Of a stretch of 64,000 nucleotides of DNA, positions 44,196 through 54,305 are shown in pieces (position 1 is the first letter of the stretch; each line of letters begins with the position of its first letter). A program made the translations under genes and the position numbers. The notes below the pieces were generated by a model that did not search any database, was not told the origin of the DNA, and saw nothing but the letters and a program-made list of their open reading frames with translations. The DNA comes from Photobacterium gaetbulicola Gung47 (lineage in GTDB: Bacteria > Pseudomonadota > Gammaproteobacteria > Enterobacterales > Vibrionaceae), in the NCBI GenBank assembly GCA_000940995.1, contig CP005973.1, forward strand, positions 620,001 through 684,000. The letters are read 5' to 3'.

Positions 44196-44221
44196 AAAAA
44201 GCCCACTGTGCAGTGGGCTTT
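44196..44221 (-). terminator. Rho-independent terminator of the bat operon
   Basis: AAGCCCACT pairs with AGTGGGCTT around GTGC, with a T run on the minus strand, 19 bases past the batD stop. Confidence 0.85.
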
Positions 44222-44239
44222 GCGGGCGGTAGAGAGCGG

Positions 44240-45889
44240 CTAGTCTGGGGTTATGGGCTCAAGTGCGCTTGACTTATTCTTTACAATGTTCACGGTGTTT
44301 TTATTCAGGTCTTGCATAATTTCCAGTGTTTTGCGCTGTATCTGTTCGCTAACCTGGTGCTTGTTTTTGCTGTAATGACTCTTCATGATGTTTTGTATTG
44401 CCGTATCTAGCTCTTTGAACCGTGGATGGTTCGGGTTCTGCCTTGACCACTGGTGGAAATAGCTCTGTAGTTGAACCGGCTGATTTTGCTCCAGAGACTT
44501 AATCATGCCATCTACAGGTGTTAGTAATGATTCATGATATTTTGAGTCACTTTTTTGCGTACGCTGTTTACTCTTGTTTTTTTCAGTGAGCCAGAGTAGC
44601 ACTGTGGCCACCCACAATAGGCCGAGACACAGGCTTAGCCACGGCCACCATCCTCTGTCATGGATTATTTCCGTCTGAACATTGCCCGGAACCTGTTCTG
44701 CATTGTCCAGTTGCAATGCTTGTGGCGGTAGGTAAGCCTGTGTACTTGGGTCTCCTGGCAGGACAGTAAGTGTCAGACCATCGATATTACTGGTTTCTTG
44801 CCGTGAACTGGCCGTATTCCACCAGTTGATTGATAATGCTGGCAGCGTGATTTCACCAGCCTGGCGGGGAATGATCACCTGCTTGATGGTCATGAATGTG
44901 AAGTCATTGTCGCTACCGTAAATAGGAGTCTCATCATAAACACGCACGGAATCCGGATACTGCAGGTTGAGGTTGGGTAGGGAACTTTGTTCGGCATTTT
45001 TGATGCGTAAAGTGATAGTGCGGCTGACGGGCTCGCCGACTTTTATTTCTTTCACATCAGGCTGCCATTGTTGCTCTAATTCAAGCGCTTCAGTAGGAAG
45101 CCACAAGCCTTGATAGTCAGCTGGCTTTGCTTGTACAGATAAAGTTAAGTCGTCGGCCTGCTGCTCAAAAGGGATTTGAAGGGTAGAGCCAAACCCGCGG
45201 TTGCCTTTGATAAGGTTACCGGTAAATTTTGCACCGCGTAGCAGGATATCCCCGGCCTTGTTGGCAGTGATCTGGTAGTCACGGGTAATGATTAGGTAGC
45301 GACGACCATTGAGTACGGTTTCGACCTGACGATCTTCGCCCAGTTGCTTTACATTCAGGCCATCACCGGAAGGTGCTTGCAGTGCTGCCTGGCTCATTTG
45401 CTCGCCAATACGGATTCTCACGGTATAGCGAATACTTTCGCCGACATAGAGATGATCTTTATTACTTTCCGCATCTATTCGAATTTCAGGCTTGGATGAA
45501 CTCGTTGCCGTTTTATTCGCAGACTTCATGACCGTCATGGTAATAGGATCGGTCTGGCTGGCGCCGACACGAAAGCTCGGGATAGTAAACTCCCCGATTT
45601 CTTTTGCAGCAACAGCAATTTTCCATTCGGTTTGGCGGGTCACGACGCCGTTAACAAAGCTTGTTCCACTGCTTACCGATGGGGAGCCGTAATTGAAATC
45701 ATCGTCCAGCACACTGAGATCAAGTGCATTGGTGTTGACGTTATCGTCGACGCTAATTGTCAATTGAAATACTTCATTAACACCGACGATATTTTTGGAA
45801 ACGGTTGCGACGGCTTGTGCGGCATAGGATGACATTGAGAATGACAGTAGCCATCCAAGAAATAGCCATTTCAGCCAGTGAGTGGCCAT
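44240..45889 (-). CDS. batD: BatD-like protein (oxygen tolerance family)
   Basis: The product of about 549 residues has a signal peptide (MATHWLKWLFLGWLLSFSMSSYA), several Ig-like beta domains, and a C-terminal membrane helix (near residues 411-431, WPWLSLCLGLLWVATVLLWL) followed by a cytoplasmic tail, the BatD layout. The start at 45889 with AAAGG upstream keeps a normal signal; an ATG at 45931, five bases past batB, is also possible. BatD is the last gene of the moxR-bat operon and probably partners the VWA proteins at the inner membrane. Function in this lineage is not known in detail. Confidence 0.85.
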   Translation of the reverse strand: MATHWLKWLFLGWLLSFSMSSYAAQAVATVSKNIVGVNEVFQLTISVDDNVNTNALDLSVLDDDFNYGSPSVSSGTSFVNGVVTRQTEWKIAVAAKEIGEFTIPSFRVGASQTDPITMTVMKSANKTATSSSKPEIRIDAESNKDHLYVGESIRYTVRIRIGEQMSQAALQAPSGDGLNVKQLGEDRQVETVLNGRRYLIITRDYQITANKAGDILLRGAKFTGNLIKGNRGFGSTLQIPFEQQADDLTLSVQAKPADYQGLWLPTEALELEQQWQPDVKEIKVGEPVSRTITLRIKNAEQSSLPNLNLQYPDSVRVYDETPIYGSDNDFTFMTIKQVIIPRQAGEITLPALSINWWNTASSRQETSNIDGLTLTVLPGDPSTQAYLPPQALQLDNAEQVPGNVQTEIIHDRGWWPWLSLCLGLLWVATVLLWLTEKNKSKQRTQKSDSKYHESLLTPVDGMIKSLEQNQPVQLQSYFHQWSRQNPNHPRFKELDTAIQNIMKSHYSKNKHQVSEQIQRKTLEIMQDLNKNTVNIVKNKSSALEPITPD

Positions 45890-45935
45890 ATAAAATGTAC
45901 CTTTAAAGTTAAACATATTTAATGTAATCATATAT

Positions 45936-47921
45936 TTACCAAGAGTTTTCTGTTGCTTCAGGTGCTTGCTTTTCTCGAGCCTGTAAGATGAGCTGAGCGC
46001 GGATCAAGGCACTGGTATCATTAGGCACCTGTTCTAATTTTTTCAGAACTGGGTCACTGGCTGTCACGCTGTTTGGCGTCTCTTGGCCTTGTGAGTCTGT
46101 TACAGTATTGGCGCTGTTGCCGTTTTGTTCTTCATGAGTGTCCCCAGCTTGTGATGCTTGTGCTGAGGACTCTTCGCCTGATTGTTGTTGCACTCCAGAA
46201 GATTGAGCCTGTTGTTGGTTCATCTCATTATTCTGGTCATCATTGGATTGACTCTGAGCTTGCCCAGATTGCTGCTCGCTCTGCTGCTGGCCATTTTGTG
46301 GTTCACCTTGAGTTTGTTGGCTCTGATGCTGCGAACCATCTGGTTGATTTTGATCTTGGCCTTGTTGAGAATCAGCATTCCCTCCTGCCTGACCTTGTTG
46401 TTGGCCTTGCGGCTGCTCTTGGCGATGTTGTTGTGACTGGCGATCCTGAGGGGAATTATCTTGGGACTGCTGTTGCCCCTGAGATTGGTTTTGACCCTGC
46501 TCTGATTGCTGATGGTTTTGTTGCTGGCCATCTTGTTGCTGATTCTGTTCCTGCTGCTGGTTTCCTTGTTGTTGCTTCTCTTGCTGTTGTTGTAGGGCTT
46601 GGACTAACGACAGGTTTTTCTTAGCATCTTGATGATCAGGGTTCTTATCCAGAATCGATTGATACAGAGCTTCGGCTTGGTCTAAATCCCCCTTTTGCGC
46701 ATAGGCATTGGCAAGGTTGTATTGGGATTGTTGATCAGAGAGCGGCGAGAGAGTTTCTATCGCCCCTTCAAAATCGCCTGCTCTATATTGCGCGGCACCA
46801 CGCCATTGTGGCGAAGAAAATTGCTCTGCGGCTTCAGCAAATTTATCCTGCTCGAATAATTCATAACCCAAGCCGTCACGATTGGTAAACGGCGAAGTCA
46901 AGGATGCGGCGAATGCATGATCAACAGGGGTAACCATCAATACCGCAGCGATAATTACACCACGACGAAAGCCGAGCAGTGCAAGCAGGGCAATAGGAAT
47001 TAACAGCCAGAACCCACCATTGATCCGTTCTTCGAGCTCTTTGCTTGCATCGCTATTGTTATTGCTCACTGGTTTCTCTGTTGCTTTGATTAGTGCGTCG
47101 ATATCAAAGTTGGTGGGTTGGGAAAGTAGGAAAATACCACCGGTTAAGCGTGCTAACTCACGTAGAGACGCGACTTCCAGTTTATCGATCACTGTTTTGC
47201 CATTGCTATTGGTCAGCAGTGTGCCGTCTGGCAAACGAATTGGGGCGCCATCAGTTGTCCCAACCCCCAAAATAGAAAGTCGGTACTGATTATCATCCAG
47301 AAGTTTTTTGCTATCTCGGCTCTCCTTAGGGCTGAGACCATCCGTGATCAATATGATATCACCTTGCTGGTGGCCAGCTTGCTTAAGTAGGAGGATGGCT
47401 TCCCGGATACCTGCCGCAGCATTACTGCCCTGTATTGGCATGATCTCTGGGGAGAGGTGGGGAATAAGGCTTGCTAGCGTGGAGCTGTCTTTTGTTAAAG
47501 GGCTGACAATATAGCCATCTGCTGCATAAGTGACTAAACCTGTGCTGCCCTCTTTCCAACCGGGCAGGAGATCAAGCGCTTTGAAGCGGGCTTGGCTTAG
47601 ACGGTTTGGTACAATGTCATCGGCATACATAGAGCGGGACATGTCCATGACCAAGACTCGAGCTCCAGATAGGCTAAATGCAGGAATTGGCGATTTTTGC
47701 CAACTTGGGCCTGCAATCGCAATAACGGCGAGAGTCCACAGGATACCGAGGGCTGGTAAGATCGCCCGAGATTGCGCTTTAGTCGATAGCCCAAGCTTTT
47801 CGGCCAAATGTGGTGCAATAAGCCCTTGTTTTGGCTTCTTTTTGGCTAACCACGGCAAGATCATTAGCAATGGGAGCAGAGCGATTAGCCAATAAGGATA
47901 TAGAAAAGTAAAACTAACCAT
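45936..47921 (-). CDS. BatB/BatC-like VWA and TPR protein with glutamine-rich tail
   Basis: The 661-residue product has N-terminal membrane helices (about 8-25 and 55-72), a von Willebrand A domain with MIDAS motif DMSRSMYADD (about 93-102), a third helix (about 308-330), TPR-like repeats with AQYRAGDFEGAIETLSP and YNLANAYAQKGDLDQAEALYQSIL (about 360-440), then a low-complexity stretch very rich in Q, N, S and G (about 445-600), and a conserved end with LEQVPNDTSALIRAQLILQAREK. It seems to combine the BatB (VWA) and BatC (TPR) roles. Its start overlaps batA by eight bases. Confidence 0.85.
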   Translation of the reverse strand: MVSFTFLYPYWLIALLPLLMILPWLAKKKPKQGLIAPHLAEKLGLSTKAQSRAILPALGILWTLAVIAIAGPSWQKSPIPAFSLSGARVLVMDMSRSMYADDIVPNRLSQARFKALDLLPGWKEGSTGLVTYAADGYIVSPLTKDSSTLASLIPHLSPEIMPIQGSNAAAGIREAILLLKQAGHQQGDIILITDGLSPKESRDSKKLLDDNQYRLSILGVGTTDGAPIRLPDGTLLTNSNGKTVIDKLEVASLRELARLTGGIFLLSQPTNFDIDALIKATEKPVSNNNSDASKELEERINGGFWLLIPIALLALLGFRRGVIIAAVLMVTPVDHAFAASLTSPFTNRDGLGYELFEQDKFAEAAEQFSSPQWRGAAQYRAGDFEGAIETLSPLSDQQSQYNLANAYAQKGDLDQAEALYQSILDKNPDHQDAKKNLSLVQALQQQQEKQQQGNQQQEQNQQQDGQQQNHQQSEQGQNQSQGQQQSQDNSPQDRQSQQHRQEQPQGQQQGQAGGNADSQQGQDQNQPDGSQHQSQQTQGEPQNGQQQSEQQSGQAQSQSNDDQNNEMNQQQAQSSGVQQQSGEESSAQASQAGDTHEEQNGNSANTVTDSQGQETPNSVTASDPVLKKLEQVPNDTSALIRAQLILQAREKQAPEATENSW

Positions 47922-48879
47922 TACGCTTTCTCATAACAACAATAACGACTGACAATAACAGCGATAGGGCCAACGGGAACCGGAACAGCTCCTGACGAGG
48001 CCGCCAAGTTTGCTGGGCAGTATTGATAGGCTCTAGTTGGTCAATCATCTGATAAATTTGTTCTAACTCTTGCGGGTTTCGGGCGCGGAAGTATTGCCCT
48101 CCGGTCATTTCCGCAATGTGGGTTAGCATCCTTTCATCGAGATCGTGGGAAGGGTTAACCGTTCGAGTAGAAAAGAAGGTGCGCTGCTCCATCTCTTCAG
48201 CACCGACGCCGACCGTGTAAATTGTCACATTACTGCGAGCTGCGAGTTCAGCCGCTTCCAAAGGCTCAATGACACCAGCGGTATTGGCTCCGTCACTCAG
48301 CAGGACAATCACCCGCTGTGGTGCCTCACTATCAATGAAGGTCTTGGTCGCAATACCCAGCCCCTCACCGATAGCGGTACTTTGGCCAATAAGCCCTAAT
48401 ACCGTGCGGTCTAGCTGCTGCTGGACGGTATCTCGGTCAAAGGTCAATGGGGTTTGCAGGTACGCGTGGTTGGCAAACAACACCAGACCGAGGCGGTCGC
48501 CACTGCGCTTGCCGATGAACTGATGCAGCACATCTTTAACGGCCGTTAGGCGATCAATGGCTTGCCCGTCTTCGGTGATCATGTCTTTGATAGACATCGA
48601 TCCTGATAAATCGACAGCGAGCATCATATCCCGGTGATCAGGGTTGATCTCGATCGGATCGCCATACCAGACCGGGCGTGAAAGCGCACCAATTAAAGCT
48701 AGCCATGCCGTTGCCATGACGATCACTAACCATCGGCTGATTCTGGCTTTTTGCCCGAGCCCATTGGGTAACTTGGGCAGTCTGATAGCCGAAGGCTGAG
48801 TTTTGGGTTTACTGAAGTAATAAACGGCAACGGGTAAAGGGATTAGCACGAAAGCCCAGAGCCAAGTAAATTCAAACAT
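47914..48879 (-). CDS. batA: BatA-like VWA domain protein
   Basis: From the ATG at 48879 (AAGGAG upstream) the product has 321 residues: an N-terminal membrane helix (about 6-22), another (about 50-70), a VWA domain with MIDAS DLSGSMS (about 92-98), and a final helix (about 295-315). Such proteins, with MoxR ATPases, are thought to act as membrane chaperones or assembly factors and affect stress tolerance. The frame upstream of 48879 runs inside the DUF4381 gene. Overlaps both neighbours. Confidence 0.88.
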   Translation of the reverse strand: MFEFTWLWAFVLIPLPVAVYYFSKPKTQPSAIRLPKLPNGLGQKARISRWLVIVMATAWLALIGALSRPVWYGDPIEINPDHRDMMLAVDLSGSMSIKDMITEDGQAIDRLTAVKDVLHQFIGKRSGDRLGLVLFANHAYLQTPLTFDRDTVQQQLDRTVLGLIGQSTAIGEGLGIATKTFIDSEAPQRVIVLLSDGANTAGVIEPLEAAELAARSNVTIYTVGVGAEEMEQRTFFSTRTVNPSHDLDERMLTHIAEMTGGQYFRARNPQELEQIYQMIDQLEPINTAQQTWRPRQELFRFPLALSLLLSVVIVVMRKRNG

Positions 48880-49378
48880 TACCAGACTCCTTGGATACTT
48901 CCGGCATGGTATGGAACTTGGCCTTGCGGATCCATTTCTGGGCTTGTTGGTAACACATAACAAATTGTTCTTTTTCTAACGGAGCTGGGGAGAATAACCC
49001 TTGCTGCCAAGTCTCTGACAAACGGATAAAGCCTTGGTCTTTTGGCTCAAGGTGTTGATCGAGGAACGCAAGCCAAGACTGGCCGGTTAAACCTGCTACG
49101 TACTCTCGCGAGTGGTATGACATAGCCACCTGACGCAATAGCAAGTTAACTTTGCTGAAATCCTCCGGGGATTTTAAAAATGTCAAATGCTGCAAGGCTT
49201 CACGTCTAGCAAGGCTGTAACGTCGTTGTTTCTTGAACGCCATCACCAAATATGCCATCGCAATACAAATGAGTAAGATAGCTACCCACCATCCCCACGC
49301 CAGAGGCCAAATCCCCGGAGCGTTAGGCAGGTGGATATCTGCAAGGGGAAGCGTCGGTAGAGTTGTTGCTTCAGCCAT
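48872..49378 (-). CDS. DUF4381 membrane protein
   Basis: The 168-residue product has one membrane helix (about 27-47, WWVAILLICIAMAYLVMAF) near the N-terminus and a helical cytoplasmic domain. PLADIHLPNAPGIWPLAWGWW is typical of DUF4381, a family found next to bat genes. AGGAGG precedes the ATG. The role is unknown, though its constant neighbourhood marks it as part of the Bat system. Confidence 0.85.
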   Translation of the reverse strand: MAEATTLPTLPLADIHLPNAPGIWPLAWGWWVAILLICIAMAYLVMAFKKQRRYSLARREALQHLTFLKSPEDFSKVNLLLRQVAMSYHSREYVAGLTGQSWLAFLDQHLEPKDQGFIRLSETWQQGLFSPAPLEKEQFVMCYQQAQKWIRKAKFHTMPEVSKESGNV

Positions 49379-50354
49379 TTTCCCCTCCTTTATATGAGTT
49401 GAAACCGCAATGGCCCAATTGCTCCATCAACGTTCGGGCGGCAGACAAGTGGTGCAAAGGAATTGCTAGGCTTTTGCACATTTCCTGAATGAATTGCTGA
49501 TGCTGCTGATACTGCGTGCTTAGGCTGTCACGGGTGCTTTGGGCGGAAAAGTCCAGCCAAGTAGCTTGGTGATCATCGGTGACAAATTCAACACCATTGA
49601 ATGATGTATGTCCAAACTCCAATGGGTCATAGAGCTGAACGAACTGAAGCCGATTGTGTTGGCGCAGTTGGCTTAAGCGCCGTTTGTCTTTATCTTGCAA
49701 TTGGTAGAAATCACTGAGTACGACAATCTCACTGCCCTTAGGGCAAAGGTGGTGAAGGTGCTTCAAGGCATCGGAGAAGTTCAAACGTTTACCATTGAAG
49801 TCGTCATTCTCATTTTCTCCACTCCCACATTCTTGATGGGCGGCGATCATGGCGTTGATTACTGTTAACGGTCCTTGTTGACGAGCTGTTGGTTTGCATT
49901 CGTACAGACGGTTGCCGTTAAACACAATGGCTCCGATTCGGTCTTGCTCACTGACTGCAAGCCAACTTAGCAAGCTGGAAAAGTGGGCTGCTTGAACGGA
50001 TTTTAGCAATAACTGCGTACCGAATTTCATACTTGGACTGACATCGATCAGTAACATCACCGGTTGCTCGCGCTCTTCGGTGAATAGTTTCGTGTGAGTT
50101 TTCCCGGTACGTGCAGTGACGCGCCAGTCAATGGCGCGGATATCATCGCCAGCTTGATAAGGGCGCACTTCGGCAAAGTTCATGCCGCGCCCTTTTTGGC
50201 GGCTTTGGTGCTGGCCATTAAGCTGTGACCAAACACTTTGGGCTGGTGGTAGCCATCGTACTGACTGGTTTTTGTATTGCAGAAGCTCAGCCAGACAGAG
50301 GTTAACACCATCACTATGGGCAGGAAGTGTTGGAGTTAAGTCCTGTGAAGTCAT
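49371..50354 (-). CDS. DUF58 domain protein
   Basis: The 327-residue product contains GRGMNFAEVRPYQAGDDIRAIDWRVTARTGK (the DUF58 signature, residues about 56-85), followed by a VWA-like domain with DVSPSM near residue 105. DUF58 proteins occur beside MoxR ATPases and are probably their partners. The ATG overlaps the moxR stop by four bases (ATGA). Confidence 0.9.
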   Translation of the reverse strand: MTSQDLTPTLPAHSDGVNLCLAELLQYKNQSVRWLPPAQSVWSQLNGQHQSRQKGRGMNFAEVRPYQAGDDIRAIDWRVTARTGKTHTKLFTEEREQPVMLLIDVSPSMKFGTQLLLKSVQAAHFSSLLSWLAVSEQDRIGAIVFNGNRLYECKPTARQQGPLTVINAMIAAHQECGSGENENDDFNGKRLNFSDALKHLHHLCPKGSEIVVLSDFYQLQDKDKRRLSQLRQHNRLQFVQLYDPLEFGHTSFNGVEFVTDDHQATWLDFSAQSTRDSLSTQYQQHQQFIQEMCKSLAIPLHHLSAARTLMEQLGHCGFNSYKGGENG

Positions 50355-51307
50355 GCGCAGGCAACCTGAGTAATTAATTGCTCGATGATGGTGTCTGGTG
50401 CCACTGCTTCAGCCTGCGCCTCATAGCTAAGGAGCAAGCGGTGGCGCATAACCGGGTAAGCCATTAACTGGACGTCTTCGGGAGTGACAAAATCTCTACC
50501 GCTTAACCATGCATGAGCGCGGGCACAGCGGTCAAGTGCAAGTGTGGCTCGTGGGCTGACCCCCATTTGTAGCCAGTTGGCAAGTTGTTCACTGTAACGG
50601 TGAGGATGCCTGGTCGCCATGATTAAGCGGATAATGTATTGCTCAACTTCTTCTGCCATATGGATATTGAGCACTTCTCTACGGGCAGAAAAAATTTCTT
50701 CCTGGCTGATCTGTACCGACTCCTCAGGAGTGTGCCCCAAAGCCTCTCCTCTGTTGAGCCGCAGGATTGCCAACTCGCTACTTTCGTCTGGATACTCCAC
50801 ATTCAGCTGTAGCAAAAAACGGTCCAGCTGTGCTTCGGGAAGGGGGTAGGTACCTTCTTGCTCTATCGGGTTCTGGGTCGCCATGACCAAAAATAACGCC
50901 GGGAGTTGGTAGGTCTTGCGACCGGCAGTGATCTGCTTTTCAGCCATTGCTTCTAGCATCGCGGCTTGCACTTTGGCTGGTGCCCGGTTGATCTCATCGG
51001 CGAGCAACAAGGCATTGAATATGGGGCCTGGCTGGAAAGTGAAATCCCCCGTTTCGGGACGGAAAATATCAGTGCCTGTTAAATCGGCAGGTAAGAGATC
51101 AGGCGTAAATTGAATGCGGTGGAAGTTTCCCTCAATACTATCAGAGAGCACTTTTACGGCTCGTGTTTTTGCCAGCCCAGGAGGCCCTTCAACTAAAATA
51201 TGGCCGTCAGCAAGTAGGGCGATCATTAACTGTTTAACAAGATTTGGTTGACCGATGACCTGGGTATTCAGGTGTGATTGAAGGCGTTGAAAAGTCGTTG
51301 TCAACAT
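50351..51307 (-). CDS. MoxR-family AAA+ ATPase
   Basis: The 318-residue product has Walker A EGPPGLAKT (about residues 39-47), Walker B LLADEINRAP (about 101-110), the sensor-1 region MATQNPIEQEGTYPLPEAQLDRF, and a C-terminal lid with SPRATLALDR. It is the first gene of a six-gene operon (moxR, DUF58, DUF4381, batA, batB, batD), with overlaps at most joins. MoxR proteins are proposed to remodel or activate partner proteins such as the VWA proteins encoded downstream. Confidence 0.93.
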   Translation of the reverse strand: MLTTTFQRLQSHLNTQVIGQPNLVKQLMIALLADGHILVEGPPGLAKTRAVKVLSDSIEGNFHRIQFTPDLLPADLTGTDIFRPETGDFTFQPGPIFNALLLADEINRAPAKVQAAMLEAMAEKQITAGRKTYQLPALFLVMATQNPIEQEGTYPLPEAQLDRFLLQLNVEYPDESSELAILRLNRGEALGHTPEESVQISQEEIFSARREVLNIHMAEEVEQYIIRLIMATRHPHRYSEQLANWLQMGVSPRATLALDRCARAHAWLSGRDFVTPEDVQLMAYPVMRHRLLLSYEAQAEAVAPDTIIEQLITQVACA

Positions 51308-51875
51308 GGGGAGTTATTTTCCTTAAATGAAACAGTCAAATATGAAAAATAAGACTGATAGAGATGGCTTAAGTTCATTACCAAGGTTCAGTTGGTGATA
51401 AATTGGCCTTTTTCCTCATTATTCTGATCGGTCTAATGGTGTTTTTCAGTGACTATTGATGCACTTTTACAGTGCAATCTTGCACAAGCTAAAGTCAAAG
51501 TTTAGCTATTCCCTCATTCTATATCATTGTTTTCGCTTATATAAAACCTGGCACTTATTATGCTATCAAAAGTTAACATTAGTGACACATTTATAGGTAG
51601 ATTTAGGTTTTGCAGTTTAGTGTGATTCTATGCAGGAATATTGGTACGACCATTGATACTCCGTGTTGATATTGCTATGTGACTGTGTTCTTATAATATT
51701 CGTGCAATGTAATAGTCACCTGAGTGTCTTTTTCACTCGCTAGGATGCAACAAGATTAAAAATAAGGCTGAATAAACAGCCTACGTTGGTTAGTGCCCTT
51801 TATTGATAGGATAATTGTAAGTATCTGTATTTAAGGGTAGTAAGTCATCATAAAGATGGAATGGAGTCTTCTGTA
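51308..51875. other. divergent control region of moxR and phaB
   Basis: A 568-base AT-rich gap between divergent operons. A TATAAT at 51692-51697 could be a -10 for pha genes, but the nearest -35-like hexamers (51666 and 51672) are not at the usual spacing. No RNA gene, terminator or repeat was recognised. If used, the 5' leader of phaB would be about 170 bases. Confidence 0.4.
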
Positions 51876-52616
51876 ATGAGTAAAAAAGCATTAGTAACTG
51901 GTGCAAAAGGTGGTATTGGTTCAGCGATCACTAAAGGATTAGTGGATGCGGGTTTTCGTGTGATTGCCACATATTTCCCAAGCGGTGAAGCCAAGGCTAA
52001 AGAATGGTTTAAAGAGAATAATTATTCGGAAAGGCAGGTTCGTTTGTTCCCGCTGGATGTTACGGATGCTGATTATTGCGCAGAAGCTCTGGCAACATTG
52101 TTGCAAGAGGAAGGTAACATTGATGTGCTTGTCAATAATGCCGGTATCACACGCGATACAACGTTCAAGCGCATGTCTAAAGAGCAGTGGAGTGATGTGA
52201 TCACAACAAACTTGAACAGTTTGTTTAACGTGACTCAGCCGCTATTTGCTTCAATGTGTGAGCACGGTAACTCACGTGTAATCAATATTTCCTCAGTAAA
52301 CGGTCTTAAAGGTCAGTTCGGACAGGCGAACTACTCTGCTGCTAAGGCAGGGATGATCGGCTTCACCAAAGCACTTGCTGCTGAAGGTGCACGCTCAGGT
52401 GTGACGGTTAACGCCATTGCCCCGGGTTACACCGGTACCCCAATGGTAGAAGCCATTAAGCCAGAAGTACTTGATAGCATTAAAGCTGAAATCCCAATGA
52501 AGCGCCTTGCTGCGCCAGCTGAAGTTGCAGCTGCGGTGACTTTCTTGGCGAGCGATGCTGCTGCCTACATCACAGGCGAAACACTGTCTGTGAACGGCGG
52601 CTTGTACATGCACTAA
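51876..52616 (+). CDS. phaB: acetoacetyl-CoA reductase
   Basis: The 246-residue product is a short-chain dehydrogenase with the NADPH-binding TGAKGGIGSA (about 8-17), NNAGITRD (about 86-93), catalytic Ser-Tyr-Lys in SSVNGLKGQFGQANYSAAKAG, and late PGYTGTPMV. It reduces acetoacetyl-CoA to (R)-3-hydroxybutyryl-CoA, the PHB precursor. GGAG precedes the ATG at 51876; the frame start 15 bases earlier has no site. Length equals typical PhaB. First gene of the pha cluster. Confidence 0.95.
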   Translation: MSKKALVTGAKGGIGSAITKGLVDAGFRVIATYFPSGEAKAKEWFKENNYSERQVRLFPLDVTDADYCAEALATLLQEEGNIDVLVNNAGITRDTTFKRMSKEQWSDVITTNLNSLFNVTQPLFASMCEHGNSRVINISSVNGLKGQFGQANYSAAKAGMIGFTKALAAEGARSGVTVNAIAPGYTGTPMVEAIKPEVLDSIKAEIPMKRLAAPAEVAAAVTFLASDAAAYITGETLSVNGGLYMH

Positions 52617-52654
52617 TGGTTTAATTTCTGAATTTCGAAAGGACGCAAAAAATC

Positions 52655-53863
52655 ATGGCAAAAGTATATATCGTTGCGGCTAAACGTACGCCTATCGGTA
52701 GTTTCAATGGTGCGCTGAAATCAGTGCCTGCTCCTCAACTTGCCGCAGTGGCAATTAAAGCGGCGTTGGAAGAGGCAAACGTAGACCCTGCTAATCTTGA
52801 TGAAGTTATTCTAGGTAATGTAGTTGGTGCTGGACAAGGTATGGGCCCTGGCCGTCAGGCAGCTATCTATGCCGGTGTTCCTCAGGAAGTACCAGCTTAC
52901 AGCTTAAACATGGTCTGTGGCTCGGGTATGAAAGCGGTTATGGATGCTGCTGCTCATATCAAGGCCGGTGATGCTGAACTTGTCGTTGCTGCCGGTGCAG
53001 AGAATATGTCCCAGATCCCATTCTGCGCACCCGCTACAATTCGTGATGGTCAGAAAATGGGCTCTCTAAGCCTTGACGATCTACTTATTTCTGATGGTCT
53101 GACGGATGTGTTCAATAAGTACCACATGGGTGTAACAGCTGAAAATGTTGTTGCCAAAGTGGGCCTTACCCGTGAGCAACAAGACAACTTTGCCTTGGCA
53201 AGCCAGCAAAAAGCGGTTGCCGCGATTGAGCAAGGCAAGTTCGCCGGTGAAATTGCCCCTGTTGAAGTGACTATTCGCAGAAAAACCAGCGTTGTAGATA
53301 CCGATGAGTATCCAAAGGCGGACGCAAGTATTGAAGGCTTGGCGAAACTACGCCCGGCATTCAAGAAAGAGGGTGGTTCTGTAACAGCGGGTAATGCGTC
53401 AGGCATCAACGACGGTGCTAGTGCGATTATTGTTGCCTCAGAAGCCGCCGTCGAAAAATATGGCCTAACACCGTTAGCTGAAATTGAAAGCTATGCTCAA
53501 GCAGGCATTGCCCCAGAGGTTATGGGACTCGGTCCTGTACCTGCTGTGATTAAAGCACTTGATAAAGCAGAGCTAAACATTGCTGATGTTGGTTTGTTCG
53601 AATTCAATGAAGCTTTTGCGGGTCAGGCTCTGGGTGTATTACACGAATTGGCCGACGAGCTAGGGTCTCAAGTAGAAGACTTGGCCGAGCGTTCCAATGT
53701 TAATGGTGGTGCGATTGCATTGGGACACCCTCTAGGTGCTTCAGGTAACCGTATTATTGTCAGCCTTCTTCACGAAATGCGCCGCCGCGGCACTGAACAT
53801 GGCTTAGCCACGTTGTGTGTTGGTGGTGGTATGGGTACAGCGATTGTACTGAAGAGCGTCTAA
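52655..53863 (+). CDS. phaA: acetyl-CoA acetyltransferase (beta-ketothiolase)
   Basis: The 402-residue product is a thiolase with active-site cysteine in [13 protein letters not shown] (about residue 88), the GHPLGASG histidine (about 357), and CVGGGMGTA with the second cysteine. It joins two acetyl-CoA to acetoacetyl-CoA for PhaB. It is clearly related to the thiolase at 58625 (both begin with [22 protein letters not shown] sequence), so these are paralogs. Part of the phaBAPC cluster, 38 bases after phaB. Confidence 0.95.
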   Translation: MAKVYIVAAKRTPIGSFNGALKSVPAPQLAAVAIKAALEEANVDPANLDEVILGNVVGAGQGMGPGRQAAIYAGVPQEVPAYSLNMVCGSGMKAVMDAAAHIKAGDAELVVAAGAENMSQIPFCAPATIRDGQKMGSLSLDDLLISDGLTDVFNKYHMGVTAENVVAKVGLTREQQDNFALASQQKAVAAIEQGKFAGEIAPVEVTIRRKTSVVDTDEYPKADASIEGLAKLRPAFKKEGGSVTAGNASGINDGASAIIVASEAAVEKYGLTPLAEIESYAQAGIAPEVMGLGPVPAVIKALDKAELNIADVGLFEFNEAFAGQALGVLHELADELGSQVEDLAERSNVNGGAIALGHPLGASGNRIIVSLLHEMRRRGTEHGLATLCVGGGMGTAIVLKSV

Positions 53864-53942
53864 TTCAACTGTAAAGCTAACCAGTACCTGTATTCATCAT
53901 GGCACAGGTACTTAACCATTCTTTTAATGAAGGAAAATTGCT

Positions 53943-54290
53943 ATGTATACGGAAATGTTTAAATCTTTCTCTGAGCAGACTGAAAAATCTCTAGCGCCAT
54001 ACGTTAAGTTCAACAAAGTCTTTACCAAGAACGTTGAAGAGCTAACTGAGCTTCAGCTTGCTGCTGTTCGCGCTTACAGCGAGCTAGGTCTTTCTCAGCT
54101 TAAGGCTGTTAGCGAAGTAAAAGACGTTCAGTCATTCGCTGCTTACAACAGTCAGCAGCTAGAAACGCTGACTAAGCTTTCTCAGCAGCTAATCGATGAC
54201 AGCAACAAGTTCACTGCAATCGCTCAGTCTTTCAAGTCTGAAGTGGAAGAGCTAGTTGCTGAAAACGTAAAGCAAGTAACTCCAGCTTAA
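53943..54290 (+). CDS. phaP: phasin
   Basis: The 115-residue helical, amphipathic product (VKFNKVFTKNVEELTELQLAAVRAYSELG) fits the phasin family that coats PHB granules. AAGGAAAA precedes the ATG. Codon choice is strongly biased (few rare codons, repeated CTG/CAG/AAG/GAA), as expected for an abundant protein. A terminator stands before phaC. Confidence 0.88.
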   Translation: MYTEMFKSFSEQTEKSLAPYVKFNKVFTKNVEELTELQLAAVRAYSELGLSQLKAVSEVKDVQSFAAYNSQQLETLTKLSQQLIDDSNKFTAIAQSFKSEVEELVAENVKQVTPA

Positions 54291-54305
54291 GAAAAATGGC
54301 CACTC

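Noticed and set aside
46073..46624. 183-codon plus-strand frame opposite batB
   Set aside because: It is the mirror of the glutamine-rich repeat region, giving leucine/alanine-rich translation without gene features.
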